Below, in pieces: positions 45,445 to 54,799 of a stretch of DNA of 64,000 bases. Both the position numbers and the translations under genes were made by a program. Under the pieces are notes generated by a model that was not told the DNA's origin, did not search any database, and was given only the letters and a program-made list of their open reading frames with translations. The DNA lies in contig NZ_CP041387.1 in NCBI RefSeq assembly GCF_007005445.1, forward strand, positions 2,046,001 to 2,110,000. Reading direction: 5' to 3'. The stretch is from Rhodopseudomonas palustris (GTDB taxonomy: Bacteria > Pseudomonadota > Alphaproteobacteria > Rhizobiales > Xanthobacteraceae). Positions within the stretch are counted from its first letter, which is position 1; each line of letters begins with the position of its first letter.

Positions 45445-45502
45445 TTCCGTCGGATCATCTGCGGTCGCTGCGCCCAACCCATGCTACGCGCTCGTTTCGA
45501 GC

Positions 45503-46270
45503 TTATCCCAGCGTCTTGGTCAGCGCCGCCGAAAATGCCTCGTCGGTGCGGTCGAGGCGCAGCGGCGTCACCGAGACGAAGTTGGCGGCGAGCGCGGCCA
45601 GATCAGTGCCTTCGGCCGGCATGTCGGCGACTTTGATCTTCTCGAAGCCGATCCAGTAATACGGGTTGCCGCGGCCGTCGTGACGTTCGTCGATCCGCAG
45701 GAAGCCGGGATTGCGCTTGCCCTGCCGCGTCACCACCACGCCCTTGACCTCGTCCGGCGTGCAGGCCGGGAAGTTGATGTTGACCACGGTGTTCTTCGGC
45801 ACGCCCGCCGCCATCACCTTGCGGATGATGTCTGGCGCGTGCGTCCTTGCAGTCTCCCACAGCGGCGCGTTGCGGGTCTCGATGGTGAATTCCTGCGACA
45901 GCGCGAACGACGGCAGCCCCAGAATGGTGCCTTCGAGCGCACCGGCGATGGTGCCCGAATAGACCACGTCCTCGGCGACGTTGCGGCCGCGGTTGACACC
46001 GGACAGCACCAGATCCGGCGCCTTGTCCTTGAGGATGAAGCGCGAGCCCATGATCACGCAGTCGGTCGGCGTGCCGCGCACCGCGAAGTGCCGCGGGCCG
46101 ACTTCGCGCAGGCGCAACGGATCGTTCAGCGACAACGAATGCGACACCCCGGACTGGTCGAGCTCGGGCGCCACCACCCAGACGTCGTCGGAAAGCGCGC
46201 GGGCGATCTGTTCGACCGTCTTGAGGCCGGGCGCGTGAATGCCGTCGTCGTTGGTGCACAGAATCCGCAT
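45503..46270 (-). CDS. surE: 5'/3'-nucleotidase SurE
   Basis: A 255-residue metal-dependent phosphatase acting on nucleoside monophosphates and possibly short polyphosphate. The metal site is [16 protein letters not shown] (N-D-D at residues 7-9), then [56 protein letters not shown] and NINFP, all invariant family segments. The ATG at 46270 starts with the conserved MRIL; an upstream extension to 46339 is possible. It forms with pcm and nlpD the well-known stationary-phase survival cluster. Confidence 0.95.
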   Translation of the reverse strand: MRILCTNDDGIHAPGLKTVEQIARALSDDVWVVAPELDQSGVSHSLSLNDPLRLREVGPRHFAVRGTPTDCVIMGSRFILKDKAPDLVLSGVNRGRNVAEDVVYSGTIAGALEGTILGLPSFALSQEFTIETRNAPLWETARTHAPDIIRKVMAAGVPKNTVVNINFPACTPDEVKGVVVTRQGKRNPGFLRIDERHDGRGNPYYWIGFEKIKVADMPAEGTDLAALAANFVSVTPLRLDRTDEAFSAALTKTLG

Positions 46271-46428
46271 GTCGTTTGGTCGCCTTTTCAGGTCGTTCAT
46301 GATCGCTTTGGTCTTATCCGGCAACCACCCACGAGGCAAATCTCGGGCTGCGAAATCTTACAACCCGTAGCAGACGAATTAGCGCTGCCCGCGCTGAAAC
46401 CGCGCGATTCGAACATGCCCGACTTGGC

Positions 46429-46554
46429 TTATTTCTTTTTCTTGGGAGGTGGTCGTACACCCGGGTGCTTCGCAACCGCTTTCTTTACGGCCGCCTTGCC
46501 CTTCTTTTTGGAAGAGCCCTTTTTGACTCTCGTGATCGAAACTGACTTTTTCAC
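46429..46554 (-). CDS. Small lysine-rich basic protein
   Basis: A 41-residue ORF: GTG start, VKKSVSITRVKKGSSKKKGK, then AAVKKAVAKHPGVRPPPKKK and a final K. It is 40 % lysine and resembles short histone H1-like or nucleic-acid-binding tails. The GTG follows the stop of the two-TM gene by 2 bases, so it would be translationally coupled. There is no strong ribosome site of its own, and no homology I recognise. Confidence 0.45.
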   Translation of the reverse strand: MKKSVSITRVKKGSSKKKGKAAVKKAVAKHPGVRPPPKKKK

Positions 46555-46556
46555 TG

Positions 46557-47123
46557 TTAGTTCTCTTTGGCTCGACGACGCCATAGAGAGGAACGCTCAG
46601 ATTCAAGTACATACTCGTGCCCATTAAAGGCGATGAGATGCTTGAACAATCGATGGATAAAAGGAACATAGATGCGATGTTCCGCCTTTAGCACTGGATC
46701 GCTCATCGTTGCATCAAGCGCTGCATTGTAGGCTAAGGCGTCTAGTGCCCGCATCGGCATGGGTTCATCGCTTGCAATGGTGTATAGCTTCGCGTTCCAT
46801 TTCTTTAAATCCGAAGCGTCATCCACCTCCATTTCTGCGATCATTTCGTAGTACTTCTTCTGTAAGATTTCATGTGTTCTAGCCCGGTAACCGAAATCAA
46901 ACGCCAATTGTGCCGTCGCCGCTACAAGCACACCAATTTCAAGCCAAAGATCTCTAACTTCGATAAGGCTGGCGGCTTTGCCGGCAACACCCGCACCGAG
47001 AATAATGACGAGAAAATTCAGTAAACGATTCAGTCCGTCGTAATACTGCCGCCGCGCGACGTGATATATTGCATTTCGAAGCGCATCAAATTTTGCCGCA
47101 GTAATAAATTGTGCATGATCCAT
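46557..47123 (-). CDS. Two-TM hypothetical protein, SLATT-like layout
   Basis: A 188-residue protein, no named family that I can fix. N-terminal helix ARRQYYDGLNRLLNFLVIILGAGVAGKAA with TM1 (~27-45), then TM2 (LWLEIGVLVAATAQLAFDF, ~53-72), then a long cytoplasmic helical domain (GYRARTHEILQKKYYEMIAEMEVDD, LKKWNAKLYTIASDEPMPMRALDALAYNAAL). A small N-terminal basic-aromatic segment, two close helices and a helical C-terminal domain recall the SLATT group of nucleotide-signalling-associated effectors, but this is inference. Start: ATG at 47123, or a GTG at 47129 placed better behind AAGGA. Lower GC than its neighbours; between two small ORFs. Confidence 0.72.
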   Translation of the reverse strand: MDHAQFITAAKFDALRNAIYHVARRQYYDGLNRLLNFLVIILGAGVAGKAASLIEVRDLWLEIGVLVAATAQLAFDFGYRARTHEILQKKYYEMIAEMEVDDASDLKKWNAKLYTIASDEPMPMRALDALAYNAALDATMSDPVLKAEHRIYVPFIHRLFKHLIAFNGHEYVLESERSSLWRRRAKEN

Positions 47124-47130
47124 CAACACA

Positions 47131-47268
47131 TCATTCCTTTTTGGGCGGCGGGGACGCTGGAGGCGGAGACGGGGCTGGCCGGACAGGAACGTGAGTACCG
47201 GGGTTACCGTTAGACGGTCGAGGCGCCGGAGCAATCCCGACATGGCGAGTGTCGTATTCCTGCTGCAT
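47131..47268 (-). CDS. Small proline-rich protein
   Basis: A 45-residue ORF: MQQEYDTRHVGIAPAPRPSN, then GNPGTHVPVRPAPSPPPASP and PPKKE. Proline makes up about a third of the sequence. GGAG lies 8 bases upstream of the ATG, a good ribosome site. Its stop overlaps the ribosome-binding region of the two-TM gene, so the three small genes (47268 to 46429) read as one transcription unit. Likely disordered; function unknown. Confidence 0.55.
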   Translation of the reverse strand: MQQEYDTRHVGIAPAPRPSNGNPGTHVPVRPAPSPPPASPPPKKE

Positions 47269-47372
47269 TGTTTTTTCTCCGAATCATGACGTGTTTCTAG
47301 ACTGCCACCAGAATCAGACGGCGCAAGATGTTCTTGGTTTAGTCCACCGATTCGTACTCATCCTCTCAGATG

Positions 47373-48077
47373 TCAGATGCACAGGCCGAGCATCCGCACC
47401 GTGCAATCCCGCGCGGCGGAAGGTTTCGGCAGCAGCTTGCCCCAGGTGGCCGCCGGCTCGGCGGCCGCCTTGGAGCTGGAGGCCGATTTCGCCGCGGGCT
47501 TGCTCGCGGATTTGGCCGGCGGCTTCGCTTTCGGCTTCGGCTTCTCGTCGCCGCCGGCGATCACCATCGCCCAATAGGTCCGCCCGCTCGCGCTCGACCT
47601 GACGCTGGCGACGCCGACCTTCGAAGCGCCCTTCAGCAACAGGTTGCGACGGTGACCCGGCGAGTTGATCCACTGCTTCAGCGTGTTCGGAAAATCCGGA
47701 TAGCCGTAAGCGATGTTCTCGGCGGCGCGCGACGTCTTCGCCGGCGCCACGCGCGAGGTGAACGAGCCGCCGGCCTCGTGGCTGAGGAGGTCCTTCGACG
47801 CCATCGCGGTGGCCTGCCGCTGCGCGATCGCATTCAGCGTCGCGTCCATCACCACCCTGCCCTCGCCGTTCCGGGCGCGGAAATCGGAGATCATTTCGGC
47901 AGGCCCGGCGGCGAGAGCTGGTGTACTCATCGCCGCGAGTATCACCGTCATTGCAAGGAGCGCAGCGACGAAGCAATCCAGCGCCGAGCGCGGCGCTTCT
48001 GGATTGCTTCGCCGGAGCCTGTCATCGGGCGGTGCGGAGCACCGACCCGTTGGGCTCGCAATGACGGAGACGGTCAT
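47373..48077 (-). CDS. Secreted CAP/SCP-domain protein with repeat-derived signal peptide
   Basis: A 234-residue protein with one CAP (CRISP/SCP) domain: MISDFRARNGEGRVVMDATLNAIAQRQATAMA, LLSHEAGGSFTSRV, AAENIAYGYPDFPNTLKQWINSPGHRRNLL, then YWAMVIAGGDEKPK. The CAP-conserved His, Glu (AAENIAYG) and second His (SPGH) are present. A Lys/Ala/Pro-rich linker and a short C-terminal end with two cysteines follow. The ATG at 48077 lies 6 bases after the serS stop. Between it and the domain lies a palindromic repeat which codes LDCFVAALLAMTVILAA, giving with upstream arginines a plausible signal peptide; an ATG at 47951 would give a shorter, weaker one. Confidence 0.8.
   Translation of the reverse strand: MTVSVIASPTGRCSAPPDDRLRRSNPEAPRSALDCFVAALLAMTVILAAMSTPALAAGPAEMISDFRARNGEGRVVMDATLNAIAQRQATAMASKDLLSHEAGGSFTSRVAPAKTSRAAENIAYGYPDFPNTLKQWINSPGHRRNLLLKGASKVGVASVRSSASGRTYWAMVIAGGDEKPKPKAKPPAKSASKPAAKSASSSKAAAEPAATWGKLLPKPSAARDCTVRMLGLCI
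47946..48066. repeat. 121-base inverted-repeat element (CGTCATTGC...GCAATGACG)
   Basis: Begins CGTCATTGCAAGGAGCGCAG then CGACGAAGCAATCCAG and ends GCTCGCAATGACG. Inside, TGGATTGCTTCG (from ~48000) is the inverse of CGAAGCAATCCA. The family is one I know from intergenic regions of Rhodopseudomonas and Bradyrhizobium (inference from recall). It overlaps the start of the CAP gene and is translated there. Confidence 0.75.
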
Positions 48078-48082
48078 CAGCC

Positions 48083-49522
<1,440 letters not shown>

Positions 49523-49564
49523 TCAGGCCGGGCCCGTCCCGGCCGTCCGCGTGTTGCGGAGCAC

Positions 49565-49604
49565 CGTCTGTAAAAGACGGCAATGCCCGGCACAAGGCCG
49601 GGCA
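49565..49604 (-). terminator. Tandem hairpin terminator of the autotransporter gene
   Basis: On the minus strand, stem TGCCCGGC (49604-49597) / GCCGGGCA (49591-49584) follows the autotransporter stop by 17 bases, then a second hairpin CCGTC/GACGG with TTTTA between (49580-49565). It separates the autotransporter from serS. Confidence 0.7.
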
Positions 49605-49620
49605 GGACAACCGAGACCGG

Positions 49621-52600
49621 TCAGAACTGCCAGCTCAACAGGCCGCGGACCTGGTCGCGCCGGGCACGCTCGCCGCGCTGGGCGGCGTACGCTAGTCCCG
49701 CCCGCGCCTGCGGCCCGAGCTGTAGATCGAAGCCGCATTCGACCAGCGCGGTGTCGCGGTCGAGTGGCACGCCGGCCACCGCGAACGGCTCGCCGGTGCT
49801 GCGGAACGCCAGATCCGACATCGGTGCCGTCGTTCCGAACGCATGCTGCCACGACGCCGCCAGCCGCGGCATCGCCACCAGACCGGGCGACAGCGCGAAG
49901 CTGGTCGTCAGCCGGCCGCCCAGCGTCGAATAGCCGATATCGTCGTTGTGGCCCGTCCCGGCCAAGGCGGTGATGCCGCCGCCTTCGGTGAACGCATCGC
50001 GATGCAGATGCACCAGCGCCAGCCCGCCGAACGGCTCGGCGACGGCCTGCCCGACCGCCACGCGGTAGCCGATCTCGCCGAACGCCTGCGCGGTGGTGGC
50101 ATCGTAGCGGGCGCCGGCGATGTCGGTGACGCCCGGGAAGCTCACCGAGCGGCTGGTCGAAAGCTTGCTGAAGCTGGCTGAGGCCGCCGCGCGCAGCCGC
50201 CACGGGCCGGCCTCGCCGGACGCGTAGCCGGCGAGATGCGCGGTATCGATGCCGGCAGAGCTGGCGCGGTCGCGGACCGTCATTGTGGAGTTGGTGGTGC
50301 CGCCGGCGAGGCCGACCTGCCAGCCGGAGCCAAACCGGTAATCGACACCGCTGACGAAGCCGGCGACCGAGCTCGTCGCCTCCGCGGCGTTGCCGTCGCT
50401 GCCGCTGCGGCCCCAGGTGCCGATGCCCTGCGCCCAGACGCTGGGGCCGGTGGCGAGCACCGTGTCGGTGACCCCGCTCTGCCACATCCGCCCGAGCACC
50501 GCCTCGCGCAGCATCAGGCTGTCGTCGAGCAGCGCGGATTGGGCGCTGGCATGAACCTCGCCGGACAGCGCATCGAACGCGCGCGGCGCCCCGGCAGCCG
50601 ACTGCGTGGCGATCAGCAGGCCGAGCCCGCTCGCCGCTGGACCGGCGTCGAGCGCATTGGCGACGGCGGCCTGATTAGCACTGGTCGCCAGGCTGGCGAA
50701 CGGAACGGCGTTGCGGGTCAGCGTCAGCGTCACCGCGTTGGCCGAGGTGTTCAGCGACGCGGCGAGAAACGGCAGATCGTCGGTCACCGCGCTTGCGAAG
50801 CTGCCGGTGATGCCGCCGGCCGCGGTGAGGATCGGATAGGCTTGGCCGAGGACCGGGCTGTGCCCGATGAGCCCGGCGATAACGGTGCCGCCCGACAGGT
50901 TCGCGGTGCCGCCGACCTGGATCAGATCCGCGGTGCTTCCCTCGACCTGGGCGAAGTAAGCGGCGCCCGCCGACACGCTGAGATTGCCGGAGACTTGAAT
51001 GGTGCCGACCGAATGACCGGGCGACACGATCGAGCCGCCGCGCAGATCGAGCGAGCCGAACGTGCCGGTGCCGCCGAGCCAGCCGGCGTTGGTGAAGGAG
51101 CCGCCGCCGCTGAAGCTGCCGTCGACCACGCCGGCGTTGTAAACGGTGCCGTCGTTACTCAGCGCGCCTGTGAACGTGCCGCTGCGGCCGACCACGAAGC
51201 TAGCCCCGGAGGCGACCCACAGCGGCCCGAGCAGGCTGCCGCTGAGACCGAGCGTGCTGCCGCTCTGAACCCGGGTGCCGCCGGTGTAGGTGTTGGCGCC
51301 AGCCAGCACCAGCGTGCCGGTGCCTGCCAGCGTCAGTCCGCCCGGACCGGAGATATCATTGCTCCAGACATCGAACGCGTTGAGGCCGCCTTGCGACGCA
51401 TCCATCGTCACGGTGACGTTGCTGCGGAACGCGCCGTAGCCGCCGGCTGCCGCATAGAGGTTGATCCGCGCCCAGCCGCTGCCGTTGTCGAGCGGCCCGC
51501 CCGACGCAAGCTCGGTGGTGGCGAGGATCTCATCGAGCTGCGCGGTCGTCAGATACGGATAGCGCGTCGCGATCAGGTAATGCGCTTCCGCGGGCACTAC
51601 GGGCGCAAGATCGGTCGGGCCGACCGACGGAAAATCGTAGGTAAGAAACCGCCGATAGGCCTGCGCCTGCTGCTGATAGCTGGCGGCGGTCGGGATCACC
51701 CCGCTGCTCAGGCAGGCGATCAGATTGGCGCACGCCGACGCATAGGGCGAGCCCGCGCCGCCGCCCAGGTACGTCTGCATCTCGGTGCTCAGCGACGGCA
51801 AAAGCGTGGTGTTGAAATCGGCCGAGGCATACAGCGGATTACCGGCCAGCATGTTGGCGGTGACGTAGGTCGCCATCACCCGGCCTCCGATTACGTCAAG
51901 CGGATAGTGCGCCGCATAGACGTTGAGGTCGTAGGAGAACTGCGCCGCCGCCATGACGAACTGCTGATAATAGCCCGGCGCCAGGATCGCGAACGGCACC
52001 GCGTTGGAGGTCGCCAGCATCGTGTGGGCGCTGGGGAAGTCGCCGACGGTGGAGTCGCCGAGTACCCAATTGATCTTGTACGCGCCCGGCGTCTGCTGGT
52101 TCTGCCACGCCAGATAGGACGAGTTCTGCGGCGTGAACGGGTTATTCAGGATCGCCGCGGAGACCTGATACGGCGGCGGGTTGCCATAGCTGTCGGTCTG
52201 GCCGGGCAGATAGCCGTAGGCGTTGCCGTAGACGTCGGTGGTGCCGAAGTATGGCTTCATCGCCACGATCTGATTGCTGCTGATGATCGCGGCTTCCATC
52301 TTCAAGATGGAGGGCGGCAGCGTCGGTGCGGTCGGAATGCCTTGCGCGTTGTAGCCGTAGGCCGGATTGCCCGGGAAGGCGCGCAGCAGCACGTTGGCCG
52401 GCACTGCGGGCAGGATCAGCACGGTGCCGGCGGCGATCTTCTCGGCCTGAGTCGAGTTCAGATAGATCTCGACCTGCTTATTGAGATTGGCATCGAGCAC
52501 TGCCCGCCCCTGCGCGGTCGCCGGCAGGTTGTTGAACGGGGCCAGCAGCGCTTCCTGATCGGCGGCCTGCAGAGCACAGATTCCCGTGCAGCTCGGCTGC

Positions 52601-52683
52601 TGCTGGGCCCGCGCGGCAGGCGCCGCCACGATCGATGCGACCAATGGCAGAGTCAGCAGGATCGTGTCTTGATATACGCGCAT
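49621..52683 (-). CDS. Autotransporter with phosphatase (PAP2-like) passenger
   Basis: A 1020-residue exported protein. Signal peptide ~1-26 (TILLTLPLVASIVAAPAARA). The passenger (~30-440) has acid phosphatase/haloperoxidase-like motifs: GDFPSAHT (~214-221) and AAHYPLDVIGGR (~257-268), corresponding to the PSGH and SxxxxxHxxxD motifs of PAP2-type enzymes; the first, KxxxxxxRP, is not obvious. A passenger repeat region (~450-650) has GGLTLAGTGTLVLAGANTYTGGTRV (PATR-like) strands. The autotransporter beta-domain (~735-1020) starts near SVWAQGIGTWGRSGSDGNA and ends RGLLSWQF, an aromatic C-terminus. The start is the ATG at 52683. It is inserted between tatC and serS. Confidence 0.88.
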   Translation of the reverse strand: MRVYQDTILLTLPLVASIVAAPAARAQQQPSCTGICALQAADQEALLAPFNNLPATAQGRAVLDANLNKQVEIYLNSTQAEKIAAGTVLILPAVPANVLLRAFPGNPAYGYNAQGIPTAPTLPPSILKMEAAIISSNQIVAMKPYFGTTDVYGNAYGYLPGQTDSYGNPPPYQVSAAILNNPFTPQNSSYLAWQNQQTPGAYKINWVLGDSTVGDFPSAHTMLATSNAVPFAILAPGYYQQFVMAAAQFSYDLNVYAAHYPLDVIGGRVMATYVTANMLAGNPLYASADFNTTLLPSLSTEMQTYLGGGAGSPYASACANLIACLSSGVIPTAASYQQQAQAYRRFLTYDFPSVGPTDLAPVVPAEAHYLIATRYPYLTTAQLDEILATTELASGGPLDNGSGWARINLYAAAGGYGAFRSNVTVTMDASQGGLNAFDVWSNDISGPGGLTLAGTGTLVLAGANTYTGGTRVQSGSTLGLSGSLLGPLWVASGASFVVGRSGTFTGALSNDGTVYNAGVVDGSFSGGGSFTNAGWLGGTGTFGSLDLRGGSIVSPGHSVGTIQVSGNLSVSAGAAYFAQVEGSTADLIQVGGTANLSGGTVIAGLIGHSPVLGQAYPILTAAGGITGSFASAVTDDLPFLAASLNTSANAVTLTLTRNAVPFASLATSANQAAVANALDAGPAASGLGLLIATQSAAGAPRAFDALSGEVHASAQSALLDDSLMLREAVLGRMWQSGVTDTVLATGPSVWAQGIGTWGRSGSDGNAAEATSSVAGFVSGVDYRFGSGWQVGLAGGTTNSTMTVRDRASSAGIDTAHLAGYASGEAGPWRLRAAASASFSKLSTSRSVSFPGVTDIAGARYDATTAQAFGEIGYRVAVGQAVAEPFGGLALVHLHRDAFTEGGGITALAGTGHNDDIGYSTLGGRLTTSFALSPGLVAMPRLAASWQHAFGTTAPMSDLAFRSTGEPFAVAGVPLDRDTALVECGFDLQLGPQARAGLAYAAQRGERARRDQVRGLLSWQF

Positions 52684-52826
52684 AGGAGCCCGGGCAAACG
52701 GGCCACCCGACGGCGACCTCGCTGCGGCCGCCAACATGCGGTCGATTCGGAGATCCGCACAATGCTGACTCGATTACCAGCGCGGCACGCTCGGCCGTTG
52801 CAGACAGCAGGCCAAATGAAGAGCGG

Positions 52827-53636
52827 TCAGGCCGCCCCGGCCGGCGGCGACGAGTCGGTCGACGTCGAGGCGTCCGCGGCAGCGCGCTTCTTCTCGACGA
52901 TCGACACCGCGACGATAGAGCCTTCGTAGAGCAGCATCAGCGGCAGCGCGAGCGAGGCCTGGCTGATCACGTCGGGCGGCGTCAGGACCGCGGCGATGAC
53001 GAACGCGCCGACGATGAAGTAACGCCGCTTCTCCTTGAGCTGCTTGGAGGTGAGCACGCCGATCCGGCCCAGCAGGGTGAGGATCACCGGCAACTGGAAC
53101 GCCAGCCCGAACGCGAAAATCAGCGACATCATCAGCGACAGATATTCGCCGACCTTGGGCAGGAGCTGGATCTGCGCGGTCTCGTCGCCGCCGACCTGCT
53201 GCATGCCGAGCGAGAACCGCACCAGCATCGGCAGCACCACGAAGTATACCACCAGCGAGCCGAGCACGAAGAAGCCCGGGGTGGCGATCAGATACGGCAG
53301 GAAGGCGTTCTTCTCGTGCTTGTACAGGCCGGGCGCGACGAACTTGTAGATCTGGGTGGCGATGATCGGGAACGAGATGAAGCCGGCGCCGAACATCGCC
53401 AGCTTGAGCTGGGTGAGGAAGTATTCGAGCAGCGCGGTATAGATGAATTTCGAATTCTCCACCCCCGCGACCCAGACGAACGGCCATACCAGCACGTTGT
53501 AGATCTGCTTGGCGAAGAAGAAGCAGAAGATGAACGCAATGCCGAAGCCGAGCAGCGCCTTGATCAGGCGCGAGCGCAGCTCGATCAGGTGGTCCATCAG
53601 CGGCGCCTTGGAGGCCTCGATGTCTTCGGCACTCAT
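52827..53636 (-). CDS. tatC: Sec-independent protein translocase TatC
   Basis: A 269-residue six-helix inner-membrane protein, receptor for twin-arginine signal peptides. Signatures: [65 protein letters not shown] (with the F-x-K/E residues of the signal-binding site), [41 protein letters not shown]. The tail is Ser/Ala-rich. The start overlaps the tatB stop (ATGA). Its substrates here may include the beta-lactamase-fold hydrolase with its RR signal. Confidence 0.96.
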   Translation of the reverse strand: MSAEDIEASKAPLMDHLIELRSRLIKALLGFGIAFIFCFFFAKQIYNVLVWPFVWVAGVENSKFIYTALLEYFLTQLKLAMFGAGFISFPIIATQIYKFVAPGLYKHEKNAFLPYLIATPGFFVLGSLVVYFVVLPMLVRFSLGMQQVGGDETAQIQLLPKVGEYLSLMMSLIFAFGLAFQLPVILTLLGRIGVLTSKQLKEKRRYFIVGAFVIAAVLTPPDVISQASLALPLMLLYEGSIVAVSIVEKKRAAADASTSTDSSPPAGAA

Positions 53637-54229
53637 GACGCTTTGGCGTCCTTGGCGAGTTCGGAACCGGCAAGTTCGGAACCGGCGCGGTCGGGATGGG
53701 CGAGATCCGGCGGCGACGCGTCCGGGGTGGCGAGCGCGTGGCTCTCGGCCGCGACCGGCAAATGCGCCGGCTCGGCAGCCAGCGTCTCACGGACGATCGC
53801 CAGCGGCTCCGAGATCGCGGCGTCGTGCCGGGTCGGCTCGATCAGCGTCTCGGCTGTCGGTTGCACCGGAGTGGTGGGCTCGGTCGGCGGGGTGTCTGCG
53901 GTCGAGGTGGCTGCTGTCGGGGTGTCGGTGGCGGCGGGCTTGTCGAGCGCGATCGCGTCGGTGACCTCGCTCGACAGCTTGGTGAGCATGTTGTTGGTCG
54001 ACAGCCCGGTGGTGGCTTCCTTGACCTCGTCGAACGACTTCTTCAGGTCGGCCATCTCGGCCTCGCGCATCGCTTCCTGGAACTGCCCCTGGAACTCGGT
54101 GGCGAGCCGCCGCGCCTTGCCGACCCATTGGCCCACCGTGCGCAACACACCCGGCAGCTCCTTGGGGCCAATCGCGATCAACGCGACCACCCCGACCACC
54201 ATCAGTTCACTCCACCCGATGTCGAACAT
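53633..54229 (-). CDS. tatB: Sec-independent protein translocase TatB
   Basis: A 198-residue single-helix protein. N-terminal helix [43 protein letters not shown] with the TatB-typical F-D-I-G start and E-L-P, then an amphipathic helix ([26 protein letters not shown]) and a long Thr/Glu/Pro/Ala-rich tail. The tail is longer than in E. coli (171 total) and low-complexity ([19 protein letters not shown]). It overlaps tatC by 4 bases. Confidence 0.95.
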   Translation of the reverse strand: MFDIGWSELMVVGVVALIAIGPKELPGVLRTVGQWVGKARRLATEFQGQFQEAMREAEMADLKKSFDEVKEATTGLSTNNMLTKLSSEVTDAIALDKPAATDTPTAATSTADTPPTEPTTPVQPTAETLIEPTRHDAAISEPLAIVRETLAAEPAHLPVAAESHALATPDASPPDLAHPDRAGSELAGSELAKDAKAS

Positions 54230-54321
54230 GAAACGGCCGACTATGCCTCAATGCGCCCGCGAATCCGCTGGGGCGCTTTCGGGCGCGCCCGCTGTCCCCC
54301 GCGATGCGCTCACCCTCTGAT

Positions 54322-54350
54322 GATCCGGCGGCGCGTGCCGTCGCCGGATC
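54322..54350. other. Hairpin between tatA and tatB
   Basis: In the 183-base gap between the tatA stop and tatB start: stem GATCCGGCG (54322-54330) / CGCCGGATC (54342-54350) with an 11-base loop. There is no T-run, so it is more like an attenuating, processing or RNA-stabilising hairpin. It could help raise TatA above TatB and TatC. Confidence 0.45.
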
Positions 54351-54412
54351 AAGCGGCCCGGCGGCGATGCCACACGGGGCTCAAAGACGGATCAGGCGCG
54401 TGCGACCGCGCT

Positions 54413-54649
54413 TCAGACCGCCTTGCTGCCGACGTCGGTGCGGTTGGTCGCACCGGGCGTGGAGGCGTGGTCGATCGACTTCACCGGCTCGGACTTTTCG
54501 GCCGTCTTGTCATCGTCCTGCAGGCCCTTCTTGAAGGACTTGATGCCCTGGGCGACGTCGCCCATCAGGTCGGAAATCTTGCCACGACCGAACAGCAGCA
54601 GGACGACCGCGATAACGACGATCCAGTGCCAGATACTGAGTGAACCCAT
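54413..54649 (-). CDS. tatA: Sec-independent protein translocase TatA
   Basis: A 78-residue single-helix protein: [47 protein letters not shown], with the F-G-R-G-K hinge and amphipathic helix typical of TatA. A short charged tail follows. It is the most abundant Tat component and forms the pore-like assembly. It is separated from tatB by a 183-base gap containing a hairpin, unlike the tight tatB-tatC junction. Confidence 0.96.
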   Translation of the reverse strand: MGSLSIWHWIVVIAVVLLLFGRGKISDLMGDVAQGIKSFKKGLQDDDKTAEKSEPVKSIDHASTPGATNRTDVGSKAV

Positions 54650-54799
54650 CCTGCCTTCTCCCGAAACTCGACCGGCGCGCCAGCCCTATTCACTCGCGAA
54701 GCTAGGTGAAAGAACCGCCCGAAACAAGGATTTATGCCGACACAACGGTGAGTTGATCGGCCGCATTCTGGTTCCGGGCCGGCAGCATCATCGAACCGC

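Noticed and set aside
46400..46420. GATTCGAAC stretch resembling a tRNA T-loop on the minus strand
   Set aside because: No matching acceptor stem, anticodon arm or CCA context can be folded around it.
50236..52929. An 897-residue open frame on the plus strand
   Set aside because: It lies antisense to the autotransporter gene, is Arg/Gly/Ala-rich without any domain, and results from strong codon bias in GC-rich DNA.
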